Part shown: positions 24,538-33,705 of the stretch, piece by piece
How the letters are laid out: every line of letters starts with the position of its first letter
Numbering within the stretch: position 1 is the first letter of the stretch
DNA from: Agromyces albus
Lineage (GTDB): Bacteria; Actinomycetota; Actinomycetes; Actinomycetales; Microbacteriaceae
Direction of reading: 5' to 3'
Assembly (NCBI RefSeq): GCF_030815405.1
Contig: NZ_JAUSWX010000001.1
Span: 558,001-622,000 of the forward strand
DNA: 64,000 nt
The notes under the pieces: model-generated
Seen by the model: the letters and a program-made list of their open reading frames with translations, nothing else
Databases searched by the model: none
What the model was told of the DNA's origin: nothing
Translations under genes and position numbers: made by a program

Positions 24538-27159
24538 GTGCCCGAAGACTTCACACCCCAGAGCGGCGACGAAACCAACTCGTTCGACGAGTTTCTGAGC
24601 CGCTACCTCGAGGGCGAACGGTCGCGCGCAGCGCGGTCGATTGACCTGAGCCGCTTCTTGACTGCACGCACGCAGGGCATCCTGCAGCGCGCCGGCAGGT
24701 TCGCGCTCGAGCGCGGCCAGACCGAGCTCGACGCGCTGCACATCCTGCGCGTGATCGTTGAGGACGAGAGCGTCAAGCAGGCGATCGCCCGCATCGGCGT
24801 CGCCCCCGAGCGGCTCATCACGGCGACCGAGGCGCGGCTGCCTGCGGCATCCGACGTGGCCGACATCAACGCGGCCACGATCACGCCGAGCGCGAGCCGC
24901 GCGCTGTTTCACGCCTACCAGGTCGCGCGTTCGAGCGGTTCGACCTACATCGACCCTGAGCACCTCTTCTTTGCGCTCGTTCTGGGGCAGGATGCCCCGG
25001 CCGGCCAGGTGCTCGCGCGCGCCGGCGTCACCGCCGAGGCGTTGACGGAGGGCCTGCGCGAGACCGTGGGTGACGACGAGGAGTTCGGACAGGCTCAGTC
25101 CCCAGATGGTGGGCCCGAGGCATCCGACACCCCGATGCTCGACAAGTTCGGCACCGACCTCACGGCCCTCGCCGAGAATGGCGAGCTCGACCCCGTGATC
25201 GGGCGCGTCGACGAGATCGAGCAGACCATCGAGATCCTCAGCCGCCGCACCAAGAACAACCCGGTGCTCGTCGGCGAGGCCGGCGTCGGCAAGACCGCGA
25301 TCGTCGAGGGCCTCGCCCGCGCGATCGTCGAGGAGAACGTGCCCGAGGCGCTGCTCGGCAAGCGCGTCGTGTCGCTCGACCTGCCCGCGATGCTCGCGGG
25401 CACCCGCTACCGCGGCGACTTCGAGGAGCGCCTCACGAAGACCATCGACGAGATCGCCGAGCACAAGGGCGAGTTCATCGTGTTCATCGACGAGGTGCAC
25501 ACCGTGGTCGGCGCCGGCGGTGCCGGTGACGGCGGCATGGACGCGGGCAACATCCTGAAGCCGCGCCTCGCGCGCGGTGAGCTGCACCTTGTGGGTGCGA
25601 CCACGCTCAAGGAGTACCGCACCGTCGAGAAGGACCCCGCGCTCGAGCGCCGGTTCCAGCCGGTTCGCGTGGGGGAGCCCTCGATCGAAGACGCCGTGCT
25701 GATCCTGCACGGACTCAAGCCCGCCTACGAAGAGCACCACGGCATCGAGTACACGGATGCCGCGTTGCGGGCCGCCGTCGAACTCAGCGCGCGCTACCTC
25801 ACCGACCGGGTCTTGCCCGACAAGGCCATCGACCTCATCGACCAGGCCGGGGCGCGGCTGCGCCTGCGGCTCGGTGTGAAGACGGATGTCCCTGCCCTCA
25901 TGGCGCGACTCGGCGAGCTCGAGGCCGACAAGAACGCGGCCGTGCGCGCCGAGCACTACGAGGAGGCGTCTCGGATTCGGGACGAGATCGCGAAGGTGCA
26001 GGCGAAGCTCGATGAGGCGACGGCCGCCGGTCGAGTAGCGACGAAGTCGCGTATCGAGACCAGCGGCGAGGGTGGTTTCGACAAGCTCAACCACCAGGCT
26101 GTGATCGACGAGGCCGAGATCGCCGCGGTGGTCTCGCGGGCCACCGGCATTCCGGTGAACCGCCTCACCGAGAGCGAGCGCGAGCGCCTCGGCGACCTCG
26201 AGGCTGAGCTGCACGGACGCGTAATCGGCCAACACGACGCGGTCACCGCGGTCGCCAAGGCCGTGCGCCGCAACCGCACCGGCATGGGCGACGCGCGTCG
26301 CCCGGTGGGCAGCTTCCTGTTCCTCGGGCCGACGGGTGTCGGCAAGACCGAGCTGGCGAAGGCGCTCGCGTCGAACCTGTTCGACGACGAGGCATCCGTG
26401 ATCCGCTTCGACATGAGCGAGTTCGGCGAGCGGCACACCGTGTCGCGACTCGTCGGCGCCCCTCCCGGATACGTCGGCTACGACGAGGCCGGCCAGCTCA
26501 CCGAGCGTGTGCGGCGCAACCCGTACTCGATCGTGCTGTTCGACGAGATCGAGAAGGCGCACCCCGACGTGTTCAACCTGCTGCTGCAGGTGCTCGACGA
26601 CGGGCGCCTCACCGATGGCCAGGGTCGCACGGTCGACTTCCGCAACGCGGTGATCGTGATGACCTCGAACGTCGGCTCGGAGTTCCTGGCGTCGCGGTCG
26701 GGTGCGCTCGGCTTCGTCGCCGGGGCGGATGCCTCGGGCTTCGCCTCGGAGAAGGACCTGCGCGACCGCGTCATGGGCAAGCTGCGCGAGGCCATGCGGC
26801 CCGAGTTCCTGAACCGCATCGACGAGATCGTGCTGTTCCGCAAGCTCGACCAGCCGCAGCTCGAGCAGATCGTGCGGCTCATGCTCGGTGCGTCGGCCGC
26901 GCGGCTCGCGTCGCGCGAGGTTGCCTTCGAGGTGACGGATGCCGCGGTGGCGCTCCTCGCGGAGCGCGGCTACGAGCCCGAATACGGCGCACGTCCGCTG
27001 CGCCGCGTCATCCAGCGCGAGATCGACGACCGCATCGCCGACCTCTTCGTGAGCGGCGCTGTCGGTGACGGCGAGGGCGTGCGCGTGGATGCCGCCGACG
27101 GCGAGTTCATCGTGGCATCCGTGCCGAACGCCACGGTGACGGTGCCGCAGGCGGCCTGA
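24538..27159 (+). CDS. clpC: ClpC-like AAA+ unfoldase, ATP-binding subunit of Clp protease
   Basis: The 873-aa two-ring ATPase has a Clp N-domain, a first AAA+ module with Walker A GEAGVGKT (about 246-253) and Walker B VFIDEVHT, a short middle segment with a UVR-like motif ([14 protein letters not shown]), and a second AAA+ module with GPTGVGKT (about 597-604). The short middle domain and an LGF tripeptide in the ClpP-binding loop position after MTSNVG favour ClpC over disaggregase ClpB. The N-domain is divergent from classical ClpC. It starts at GTG 24538 behind AGGAGGA, directly after a HAIR element, so it should be heat-inducible. Confidence 0.92.
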   Translation: MPEDFTPQSGDETNSFDEFLSRYLEGERSRAARSIDLSRFLTARTQGILQRAGRFALERGQTELDALHILRVIVEDESVKQAIARIGVAPERLITATEARLPAASDVADINAATITPSASRALFHAYQVARSSGSTYIDPEHLFFALVLGQDAPAGQVLARAGVTAEALTEGLRETVGDDEEFGQAQSPDGGPEASDTPMLDKFGTDLTALAENGELDPVIGRVDEIEQTIEILSRRTKNNPVLVGEAGVGKTAIVEGLARAIVEENVPEALLGKRVVSLDLPAMLAGTRYRGDFEERLTKTIDEIAEHKGEFIVFIDEVHTVVGAGGAGDGGMDAGNILKPRLARGELHLVGATTLKEYRTVEKDPALERRFQPVRVGEPSIEDAVLILHGLKPAYEEHHGIEYTDAALRAAVELSARYLTDRVLPDKAIDLIDQAGARLRLRLGVKTDVPALMARLGELEADKNAAVRAEHYEEASRIRDEIAKVQAKLDEATAAGRVATKSRIETSGEGGFDKLNHQAVIDEAEIAAVVSRATGIPVNRLTESERERLGDLEAELHGRVIGQHDAVTAVAKAVRRNRTGMGDARRPVGSFLFLGPTGVGKTELAKALASNLFDDEASVIRFDMSEFGERHTVSRLVGAPPGYVGYDEAGQLTERVRRNPYSIVLFDEIEKAHPDVFNLLLQVLDDGRLTDGQGRTVDFRNAVIVMTSNVGSEFLASRSGALGFVAGADASGFASEKDLRDRVMGKLREAMRPEFLNRIDEIVLFRKLDQPQLEQIVRLMLGASAARLASREVAFEVTDAAVALLAERGYEPEYGARPLRRVIQREIDDRIADLFVSGAVGDGEGVRVDAADGEFIVASVPNATVTVPQAA

Positions 27160-27177
27160 CCCACCGACCGCACAAGC

Positions 27178-27212
27178 GAACGCCCGGCCCTCATCACGAG
27201 GGCCGGGCGTTC
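27178..27212. terminator. Strong bidirectional terminator after clpC
   Basis: A 15-bp perfect stem (GAACGCCCGGCCCTC/GAGGGCCGGGCGTTC) with loop ATCAC, followed by GTTCTTTC. It serves the clp gene and the convergent TetR gene. Confidence 0.88.
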
Positions 27213-27218
27213 GTTCTT

Positions 27219-27854
27219 TCACGCCGGTCGAATCGAGCCCAGCTCGCTGCTGACGCCCGCGACGATCATCCGGATCCCGTGTTCGAACACCTCGGTGCTG
27301 AGTGGTCCGCCTCCCTCGGCGAAGGCCGTCTTCAGTGTGTCGGAGATGTCGAGCGGAGCACCGCCGACCGGGGTTGCCTGGTTCCCGGGCGCCTGCTCCT
27401 TCAGTGCAAAACCGGAGATGTAGTGGGTGATCACCGAGATGGTGTGCAGCGCGAGCGCCGGCGTGAAGCCGAAGCCCACCATTGACCTGATCTCCTCGTC
27501 GAAGAGGCCGATGAGGGTGGGGCTGCCACCGCTGGCCTCGGCGGCGATGCGCGCGCCATCGCGGCAGGAGTTGAGTGCGGCTCGGTAGGCGATCGAGCGG
27601 CGCATGATCCAGTCCTGCCACGCCTCCCCGTCTGACGGTGCACCCATGCCACCCGCGAGGTAGATGCGTTCGGCCATGCCCTCGAGCAGCTCCTGCTTGT
27701 TGCGGAAGTGCCAGTACAGGGCGGGCGACTGCACGCCGAGCCTGTCGGCGAGGCGGCGCATGCTCAATGCGTCGAGCCCCACCTCGTTGACGAGGTCGAG
27801 GGCGACCAGTTCGATTCCCGCTCGCGTCAGGGGCTGGCGCTTCGTGGATGCCAC
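27219..27854 (-). CDS. TetR-family repressor of the ABM/MFS operon
   Basis: The 211-aa protein has the TetR helix-turn-helix (DALSMRRLADRLGVQSPALYWHF) and a TetR_C-like ligand domain. GTG 27854 (AAGGTG six bases upstream) is preferred to longer frames that would run through the operator. It is divergent from a monooxygenase-domain protein and an MFS pump, the standard layout for a drug-responsive repressor of an efflux pump. Confidence 0.92.
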   Translation of the reverse strand: MASTKRQPLTRAGIELVALDLVNEVGLDALSMRRLADRLGVQSPALYWHFRNKQELLEGMAERIYLAGGMGAPSDGEAWQDWIMRRSIAYRAALNSCRDGARIAAEASGGSPTLIGLFDEEIRSMVGFGFTPALALHTISVITHYISGFALKEQAPGNQATPVGGAPLDISDTLKTAFAEGGGPLSTEVFEHGIRMIVAGVSSELGSIRPA

Positions 27855-27862
27855 GGTTGACA

Positions 27863-27879
27863 CCTTATCGGTGATAAGG
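27863..27879. promoter_or_regulatory. TetR operator, CCTTATC-GGT-GATAAGG
   Basis: A perfect 17-bp palindrome just upstream of the TetR start. It resembles the GATAA half-sites of classical tet operators. Confidence 0.78.
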
Positions 27880-27894
27880 GAGGATTGCACACAA

Positions 27895-27910
27895 CTTAGC
27901 AGTGATAAGG
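27895..27910. promoter_or_regulatory. Second, imperfect TetR site
   Basis: CTTAGC-AGT-GATAAGG repeats the right half-site of the first operator, 12 bp upstream of the ABM start, where it could block that promoter or its translation start. Confidence 0.55.
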
Positions 27911-27921
27911 AAAGGACGATC

Positions 27922-28212
27922 ATGTTGATCATCGCGGGATACCTGGAGCTCGACCCGAACCGCCGCGACGACTACGTCGCGGCTCACACCGACCTGATCG
28001 CGCGAGCTCGTCAGGCAGACGGATGCCTCGACCTCGCCATCTCCGCGGACTCGGTGCACGAGACGCGCGTGAACCTGTTCGAACGATGGAAGTCCGAGGA
28101 GGCGCTCGAGGCGTGGCGCGCCACCTCGAACCCACCGCAGCTCGATGTGCAGTTCGTGGGCGGCGACGTCATGAAGTACACCATCGACCACGTCTCGCCG
28201 GCGTTCGACTGA
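27922..28212 (+). CDS. Antibiotic-biosynthesis-monooxygenase (ABM) domain protein
   Basis: The 96-aa protein has the ferredoxin-like ABM pattern: LIIAGYLELDPNRRDDYVAAH, an ADGCLDLAIS turn, and VNLFERWKSEEALEAW. Family members are cofactor-free monooxygenases or heme-degrading enzymes such as IsdG relatives; the substrate is unknown. GGAAAGGA precedes the ATG. Its stop overlaps the MFS start by one base (TGATG). Confidence 0.85.
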   Translation: MLIIAGYLELDPNRRDDYVAAHTDLIARARQADGCLDLAISADSVHETRVNLFERWKSEEALEAWRATSNPPQLDVQFVGGDVMKYTIDHVSPAFD

Positions 28213-29669
28213 TGTCAGACGCTCAGCAGATGCCGGCCACGCAGCAGGCGCGCCCGACGCTGACCGATGGTGCCCGCAATCCACTGCGGTGGCGCGCCCT
28301 GACCGTGCTCGGACTGTTCCAGTTCATCCTGGTGCTCGATCTGACGGTCGTGAACGTGGCGCTGCCACGCATCCACGACGAGCTCGGCTTCACGGATGCC
28401 GGGCTCGCGTGGGTGGTGAACGCCTACGTGCTGACCGCCGCCGGGCTCCTGCTGCTGGGCGGGCGGTTGGCCGACATCCTCGGCCAGCGCAGGATCTTCC
28501 TGCTTGGCGTGATCGTGTTCGCAGTCGGTTCGCTCGCCTGCGGTGCCGCCCTCTCTCCGGGCATGCTCGTCGGTGGCCGCTTCGTTCAGGGACTCGGTGA
28601 GGCCCTGGCGGCGCCCGCGGCGCTGGGGCTCATCGTGCTGCTGTTCCAGGATCCCCGCGAACGGATGAAGGCGCTCGGCATCTGGGGTGGACTCAGCGGA
28701 CTCGGCGGAGTCTCGGGATCGGTCATCTCGGGCCTGCTGACCGACCTCGCCGATTGGCGGTTCATCTTCCTGGTGAACCTGCCCATCGCCCTGGTCGCGA
28801 TCGTGCTCGTCCCGTTCATTGTGGGGAAGAGCAGGGCTGCAGGCGCCGCACAAGGGGTGAACTTCACCGGCGCCGTTCTCGGAACCCTCGGCCTCATCGG
28901 CATCGTCTTCGGCCTACTGCAGATTCCCGCTTCGTCCTGGGGCTCGCCACAGGTGCTCGGCCCGCTACTGGCGGGCGTCGCGTTGGTCGGAGCCATGTTG
29001 CTCGTGGAGTCGAGGTCGAGCCAGCCCCTCATCCCGGTGCGCTTCTTCGCCGACCGGGTACGGGCGATCACCTATGCGGCGATCGTGGTGAACTCAGCCG
29101 TCTTCTTCTCCTACGTCTTCCTGCTCACCCTGTTCGAGCAGCAGGTGTTGGGCTTCACCCCGCTGCAGGGTGGACTCTCGTACCTGCCGCTCGGCTTGGG
29201 CATCGGCGCCGGGCTCGCCATCAGCACGGCCCTGATGCCCCGAGCGGGCTCCGGACCACTGCTCGGACTCGGTCTGCTCGGCGTTGCCGCCGGACTGCTC
29301 CTCTCGTCGGGCATCGACGTCGGCAGCTCCTACGCCGCCGGCATTCTGCCCGGGATGATCGTGCTCGGTGTCTCATCCGGAGTTCTCATGCCAGCGGCGG
29401 CCAACGCCGCGTTCCACGGGATCGCGGATGGCGACGCGAGTCTCGCGTCCGCTGTGCAGAACGTGATGGCCCAGGTGGGCGGAGCACTCGGTCTCGCCGC
29501 GCTCGTGGCGCTCTCGATCGGGCATGCTCGGACGCTCGAGTCCGCCGGCGCGGCGGCACCCGTCGCGCTCACCGGAGGATACGCGCTGGCCTTCCAGGTG
29601 GGAGCCGCTCTCGTGGCCGTACTGGGGCTGGTCTCGGTCGCCGTTCTCCGGCGCAGGCCGGCATCATGA
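28212..29669 (+). CDS. MFS drug efflux transporter, DHA2 (EmrB/QacA) family
   Basis: The 485-aa, 14-helix-type antiporter shows the DHA2 motifs: LDLTVVNVALP in helix 1, the loop 2-3 motif GGRLADILGQRRIF, and the antiporter motif region GLSGLGGVSGSVISGLL. It probably exports a hydrophobic compound using the proton gradient. It is coupled to the ABM gene and under the divergent TetR. Confidence 0.93.
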   Translation: MSDAQQMPATQQARPTLTDGARNPLRWRALTVLGLFQFILVLDLTVVNVALPRIHDELGFTDAGLAWVVNAYVLTAAGLLLLGGRLADILGQRRIFLLGVIVFAVGSLACGAALSPGMLVGGRFVQGLGEALAAPAALGLIVLLFQDPRERMKALGIWGGLSGLGGVSGSVISGLLTDLADWRFIFLVNLPIALVAIVLVPFIVGKSRAAGAAQGVNFTGAVLGTLGLIGIVFGLLQIPASSWGSPQVLGPLLAGVALVGAMLLVESRSSQPLIPVRFFADRVRAITYAAIVVNSAVFFSYVFLLTLFEQQVLGFTPLQGGLSYLPLGLGIGAGLAISTALMPRAGSGPLLGLGLLGVAAGLLLSSGIDVGSSYAAGILPGMIVLGVSSGVLMPAAANAAFHGIADGDASLASAVQNVMAQVGGALGLAALVALSIGHARTLESAGAAAPVALTGGYALAFQVGAALVAVLGLVSVAVLRRRPAS

Positions 29670-29704
29670 GGGCGCTGCGTTGCGACGGGTCACCTTTGAC
29701 CTAG

Positions 29705-30544
29705 TTAGAAGGGCTCTCGCAAGAATTCGACGACGGCTGCGGTGAACCGCTCTGGCTGTTCGATCCAGGGGTAGTGGCCACAATCAGCGAGGACCTCGAC
29801 CTTGCCATTTTGGAACAGAGAGGAGAGCGCAACGACAGGCGCCAACCCGGTAAGAGCGTCGTCTGCACCTGCTATCACGAGCACGCTGGCCGTGCACTGT
29901 CGTAGCCGATCGACAAAGTCCGCAGGCGGTGCAACGGAGAAGAATGAGGTTGCTGCACGAAGGTCCCACGAACCCAGATGGGAGTGGCGCTTTGCATCGT
30001 CTCCCCAGTGCGCGTATCCCGCCGGTGCGGTCGCTCTCTGCCATTCATTGAACTCGGTTTCGTTGGTCAGCGGCGGTCCTGCCTGAAGCTGCGCCACGGC
30101 CGCTTCGAACGCGGCGTCGGCACTGCGCCGGCGAGCGATCTCGACAACGTCTGAGGCGACATCGACAAGATGTTGTGAAGGCGGCGTGACCAACATCATC
30201 CGACTGACTCGGTCGCCATAACGTGCGGCGTATGACGTTGCCAAGCGAGTGCCTGCCGAGTGCGCGATGACGTCAAGGTGATCTTCACCGAGGTGGATCC
30301 TGAGGGCCTCCAGATCGGAAGCCTGATTCCACCACGACCCCACTGCTGGATCGGTCGGAGCTGCCGAGGAACCGACGCCACGAAGGTGCGGCACGATCAG
30401 GCGGCGACCTTCACCGATACCGCCAAGATCCCCAAGGTAGATCGGATCCCGCGCTGCCCCGCCGGCAATCGCGACGAGCGGTCGTCCGGTTCCTCGCTCG
30501 TCGTAATGCAAGACTGCACCGTCTGAAGCCTGATACGTGGGCAT
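29705..30544 (-). CDS. Alpha/beta hydrolase
   Basis: The 279-aa serine hydrolase has the nucleophile elbow AHSAG, an acid in the GADDALTG turn and the catalytic His in DCGHYPWIEQPERF. An HGG-type oxyanion loop is replaced by IAGGAAR. It resembles proline iminopeptidase/epoxide-hydrolase-like enzymes, without a cap long enough to name a substrate. Its codon use is somewhat less GC-rich than the neighbours. It is monocistronic and convergent with the MFS gene. Confidence 0.85.
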   Translation of the reverse strand: MPTYQASDGAVLHYDERGTGRPLVAIAGGAARDPIYLGDLGGIGEGRRLIVPHLRGVGSSAAPTDPAVGSWWNQASDLEALRIHLGEDHLDVIAHSAGTRLATSYAARYGDRVSRMMLVTPPSQHLVDVASDVVEIARRRSADAAFEAAVAQLQAGPPLTNETEFNEWQRATAPAGYAHWGDDAKRHSHLGSWDLRAATSFFSVAPPADFVDRLRQCTASVLVIAGADDALTGLAPVVALSSLFQNGKVEVLADCGHYPWIEQPERFTAAVVEFLREPF

Positions 30545-30612
30545 CGCCCAATTCTAGGCAGGCATGCAACCGTCGTCGGAGCGGCTGCCCCCGCTGGGCT
30601 GGGCTGCGTACG

Positions 30613-31014
30613 TCATTTCGACGAGATCGCGTCGGCGTGCCGGTGGACGACCCGCCACTTGCCGTCCTCGCGGCGGTAGACCTGGGTGGCGCGCAGCGTG
30701 AAGCTCCGCGGCTTGCCGTCCATCGACGCCGAGACGCGCTCGTAGCCCACGGTGTACGCCATGTCGCCGAGCAGGTCGAACGAGATCAGCTCGAACGAGT
30801 AGCCGGTGCAGGCCGAGAAGCTCGACGCGAGCACCTCGAACGCCTCCACGAGCTCGCCGCGGTTCGTCGCGTTGCGCCAGGCGCCGAGCACGCTTACGGG
30901 CTCCTGGCTCGACCAGATCGCCCGTCTCGGGCCGTCGTCCCCATCGAACTGGGCTCGTTCGGCCTCCGCGAGCGACGTGTGAACCCAGGTCAGGAACTCC
31001 TCGCGATCGTTCAT
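30613..31014 (-). CDS. SnoaL/NTF2-like domain protein
   Basis: The 133-aa protein shows the alpha+beta-barrel pattern of the NTF2-like (DUF4440/SnoaL) superfamily: an N-terminal helix (EEFLTWVHTSLAEAERA), SVLGAWRNATNRGELVEAFEVLA, and the C-terminal strands FTLRATQVYRREDGKWRVVHRHAD. Family members are small-molecule isomerases, hydrolases or binding proteins; no specific function can be given. Confidence 0.8.
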   Translation of the reverse strand: MNDREEFLTWVHTSLAEAERAQFDGDDGPRRAIWSSQEPVSVLGAWRNATNRGELVEAFEVLASSFSACTGYSFELISFDLLGDMAYTVGYERVSASMDGKPRSFTLRATQVYRREDGKWRVVHRHADAISSK

Positions 31015-31114
31015 GGGTTCAGCATGCTCCCCACCGACGCGCCCGCGCCAGAGGATCGTGGCATGCCTGCGGCATCCGTCGCGTCAGGCGAGGCGCCGAG
31101 ACCGGGTGGCTACC

Positions 31115-31720
31115 TCAGCGCACACCGTGCTCGAGCAGTTCGAGAGCTGATTCGAGGTGCGCGCCGAGGTCGCCGCCCTGCGTGAGCCATGCGCGGTACC
31201 CGGCCGCGAACGTCGCGAAGGCCACCCCGGCCCACCACCGGGGGCGCAGATCGTCGACGGTGACGCCGAATCGAACCGCCAGGCGCTCGGCCACGAGTTC
31301 TTCCAGTCGGGCGCGCTTGGCGAGGTCGCGATCTCGCAGTGCGGGAGTCTCGCTGATCAGCCGTTCGCGGATCACGAGTTCAGGGTGCTGGTCGCCGAGA
31401 CGCTTCGCGACGGCCGCGAACACGGCCCGGATGACGACGACGGGGTCGGCGTCGACTGCCGTCTGGTCGAACGCCGTGATCATGGACTCGCGCAGGTCGT
31501 CGTCGCCGGCGAACAGCAGCTCGACCTTGTCGGGGAAGTAGCGATGGAACGTTCGAGGAGCCACGTCGGCCTCGGCGGAGATCTCCGCCACCGTGACGGC
31601 TGCGAAGCCGCGGGCGGCGAACAGACGCATTCCCGCGGCGAACAGGGCGTCGCGTGTCTGGGCCTTCTTCCGCTCGCGCAGCGACTCCGTGCGCCTGGGG
31701 TCGAGCGGTGGTTGATCCAT
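31115..31720 (-). CDS. TetR-family regulator
   Basis: The 201-aa protein has a typical TetR helix-turn-helix (LFAARGFAAVTVAEISAEADVAPRTFHRYF) and a variable helical C-domain. ATG 31720 gives a standard length; the frame continues upstream through the divergent SDR but that part is antisense. The gap to the SDR (43 bp) contains a large inverted repeat that is its probable operator. Confidence 0.92.
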   Translation of the reverse strand: MDQPPLDPRRTESLRERKKAQTRDALFAAGMRLFAARGFAAVTVAEISAEADVAPRTFHRYFPDKVELLFAGDDDLRESMITAFDQTAVDADPVVVIRAVFAAVAKRLGDQHPELVIRERLISETPALRDRDLAKRARLEELVAERLAVRFGVTVDDLRPRWWAGVAFATFAAGYRAWLTQGGDLGAHLESALELLEHGVR

Positions 31721-31728
31721 TCTGACAT

Positions 31729-31764
31729 TGTGGCACACCGAGACGTATGGCAGAGTGTGCCACA
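31729..31764. promoter_or_regulatory. Inverted repeat in the TetR/SDR divergent promoter
   Basis: TGTGGCACAC and GTGTGCCACA are perfect 10-bp arms separated by 16 bp. The right arm runs into the SDR start codon, so binding would also cover translation initiation. Confidence 0.72.
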
Positions 31765-32687
31765 TGACACAGAGAGACAGAATTGTGATCGTCACCGGCG
31801 GAACGAGCGGACTCGGACTCCATCTTGCGCAACGGCTCGCCGGCAGGCCCGGGTACTCGGTGATCCTCACCGGCCGTTCAGCTGCCGGTGCGGATGCCGC
31901 GGCGCGCCGCATCGGCGCACGAGGCCTGCCGCTCGATCTCGGCTCCCTGGCGTCGGTGCGCGCATTCGCGGCCGAGATCACAGCGCTCACCGACGGCCAG
32001 CCGGTGTACGCGGTGGTCTGCAACGCCGCCATACAGGTCGTGCAGGAGCGAACCACCACCGTCGACGGCTTCGAGACCACCATCGGCGTGAACCACATCG
32101 GCAACGTCGCGCTCATCGAGGCGTTGCTGAGCACCACGGGTGCTCCCGAGCGGCTGGTGCTCGTGGCATCCGGAGTGCATGATCCCGACCAGATGACGGG
32201 GATGCCCCATCCTGTCGAAGACGCCACGGTCCGCGAGCTCGCGTACCCGGGTGCGCGGCATCCGTCTGACGAATCACTGCAGCTCGAGGGTCGCCGCCGC
32301 TACGCCACCTCGAAGCTCGCGAACGTGCGCACCGCGATCGAACTCTCGCGTCGGCTTGCCGGCGCGACGGTCGTCAGCTCGTTCGATCCCGGGCTGATGC
32401 CGGGCACCGGCCTCGCTCGGGATGCGTCGTCGTGGCAGCGCGCGCTCTGGGCGACGGTGTTCCGCCTGCTGGTCGTGGTTCCCGGAGTGCAGAGCCCGCG
32501 GCGGGCGGCGGGCCAGCTCGAGCACCTGGTGACGGATGCCGCGACGGTGCCCTCCGGCACGTACGTCGAGCGAGGTCGGCCTCGGCAGCCGTCGGTGGCG
32601 GCCCGCGACGTCGAGGCGCAGCGGGCGCTCTACATCGACACGCTCGCGCTGATCGCAGAGGCAGAGATGTCGGCTCCCGCTGCCTGA
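31764..32687 (+). CDS. Short-chain dehydrogenase/reductase
   Basis: The 307-aa SDR has TGGTSGLG in the cofactor loop, the NAA variant of NNAG (VCNAAIQ) and the catalytic YATSK. It belongs with the light-dependent protochlorophyllide-reductase-like/retinol-dehydrogenase-like SDRs by its length and late insertions. ATG 31764 abuts the operator; the ORF's upstream ATG (31728) lies inside the promoter. It is controlled by the divergent TetR; the substrate is unknown. Confidence 0.9.
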   Translation: MTQRDRIVIVTGGTSGLGLHLAQRLAGRPGYSVILTGRSAAGADAAARRIGARGLPLDLGSLASVRAFAAEITALTDGQPVYAVVCNAAIQVVQERTTTVDGFETTIGVNHIGNVALIEALLSTTGAPERLVLVASGVHDPDQMTGMPHPVEDATVRELAYPGARHPSDESLQLEGRRRYATSKLANVRTAIELSRRLAGATVVSSFDPGLMPGTGLARDASSWQRALWATVFRLLVVVPGVQSPRRAAGQLEHLVTDAATVPSGTYVERGRPRQPSVAARDVEAQRALYIDTLALIAEAEMSAPAA

Positions 32688-32708
32688 CGGCTCCGGGTGT
32701 GCCCGCCC

Positions 32709-32747
32709 GAATGCCCGGCCGCCCTCACCCCCGAGGGCCGGGCATTC
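32709..32747. terminator. Terminator after the SDR gene
   Basis: A 12-bp perfect stem (GAATGCCCGGCC/GGCCGGGCATTC) with a 15-nt loop lies between the SDR and the convergent RidA gene. Confidence 0.8.
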
Positions 32748-32763
32748 GCCTACTCGAAGACGA

Positions 32764-33174
32764 TCAGTCGAGGACCGCGTACGCCTCGAGTTCGACGAGA
32801 ACATCGGGCTCGAAGAGGAAGTCGACACCGATGAGCGACACGGGAGGCAGCGGCTGCGGCAGCCCCAGCTCGTCGGCGACGAGTTCGATGCCGGCCATGA
32901 AGTCACCGATCTTCTCCGGCGTCCACTGCGTCACGAAGAAGCGCAAGCGCACAACGTCGGCGAATGTGGCGCCGGCACCGGCGAGGCCGAGGGCGGTGTT
33001 GCGAAGAACCTGGGCGACCTGCCCGGTGAGGTCGCCCGTGGCGATGAGGTTCGCGTCGCCGTCGCGGGAGATCTGGCCGGCCACGTGCACGTGGCGGGTG
33101 CCGGTGCCGATGGCGACGTGGTGGTACGGAACGGGCTGGAACATGTTCTCGGGCGAGAGCGTCTGCACGGTCAT
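32764..33174 (-). CDS. RidA/YjgF/UK114-family protein
   Basis: The 136-aa protein has the Rid-family layout: a beta-strand N-terminus (PYHHVAIGTGTRHVHVAGQIS), GDLTGQVAQVLRNTALGLAGAGATFADVVRLRFFV and a C-terminal LIGVDFLFEPDVLVELEAYAV. The catalytic Arg of true RidA enamine/imine deaminases is not in its usual place, so it is more likely a Rid subfamily of unclear substrate. ATG 33174 follows AAGGAA. It is divergent from the HxlR regulator. Confidence 0.87.
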   Translation of the reverse strand: MTVQTLSPENMFQPVPYHHVAIGTGTRHVHVAGQISRDGDANLIATGDLTGQVAQVLRNTALGLAGAGATFADVVRLRFFVTQWTPEKIGDFMAGIELVADELGLPQPLPPVSLIGVDFLFEPDVLVELEAYAVLD

Positions 33175-33218
33175 GGCGGCTTCCTTCGTTCGTTGATGGA
33201 GAGTGGTGTTCCATGTAT

Positions 33219-33254
33219 ACCTAGTGCCCGAAGGGAACTTCAACGAGACTAGGT
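33219..33254. promoter_or_regulatory. Inverted repeat between ridA-like gene and hxlR-like gene
   Basis: ACCTAGT (33219-33225) and ACTAGGT (33248-33254) are exact complements in the 83-bp divergent gap. They are plausible half-sites for the HxlR dimer. Confidence 0.5.
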
Positions 33255-33257
33255 GTT

Positions 33258-33632
33258 GTGAATGAAACCGCTTCCCCCGGACCCGAACTCCTTCAGGTCG
33301 ACGCGCCGCACCGCGAACTGCTCGACCAAGTACTCGACAAGTGGTCGCTGCAGGTGCTCGACGAGTTGTGCGAGCGACCCCTGCGGTTCAATGAGTTGCG
33401 CCGTGCGATCCCGGTGATCGGGCAGAAATCCCTCACGACGACGCTGCGTCGCCTCGAGCGCAATGGCATGATCGAGCGTGTCGTGCTGCAGACGCGTCCG
33501 GTCGCGGTGGAGTACCGGATCGCGCCGGTCGGGAACACGCTCAATGAGCTCATCGACGCGCTCTTGCGCTGGACGACAGAGATCCTGCCCGAGGTGGAAC
33601 GCGCGCGCGAGCGGTTCGACGCAGAAGACTAG
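33258..33632 (+). CDS. HxlR-family winged-helix regulator
   Basis: The 124-aa protein shows the HxlR core: DKWSLQVLDELCERPLRFNELRRAIPVIGQKSLTTTLRRLERNGMIERVV, followed by VEYRIAPVGNTLNELIDALLRW. Unlike many HxlR proteins it has no N-terminal Cys redox switch. GTG 33258 is used. It probably controls the divergent RidA-like gene. Confidence 0.9.
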   Translation: MNETASPGPELLQVDAPHRELLDQVLDKWSLQVLDELCERPLRFNELRRAIPVIGQKSLTTTLRRLERNGMIERVVLQTRPVAVEYRIAPVGNTLNELIDALLRWTTEILPEVERARERFDAED

Positions 33633-33667
33633 GTATTGCGGGCCATGAGGTTGTCGACGCGCGGGTT

Positions 33668-33698
33668 TTGACTTCGAGCGCGCTCCAACTTCTAATCT
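33668..33698 (+). promoter_or_regulatory. MerR-type promoter with 19-bp spacer and internal dyad
   Basis: TTGACT (33668-33673) and TAATCT (33693-33698) are separated by 19 bp, the over-long spacing typical of MerR-activated promoters. The palindrome GAGCGCGCTC (33676-33685) sits inside the spacer. The GTG start codon is only 8 bases after the -10, implying a leaderless mRNA. Confidence 0.68.
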
Positions 33699-33705
33699 GT
33701 TTGGT

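Noticed and set aside
24538..27159. Very long antisense open frame across the clpC gene (and similar shadows across lacI, GH32, azt and UbiB-family genes)
   Set aside because: These mirror high-GC third-position bias; the sense strand carries complete family motifs and ribosome-binding sites.
33626..33634. ACTAGGTAT at the end of the HxlR gene, complementary to ATACCTAGT in its promoter (33217-33225)
   Set aside because: Nine bases including the TAG stop codon; too short to claim a third operator without binding data.
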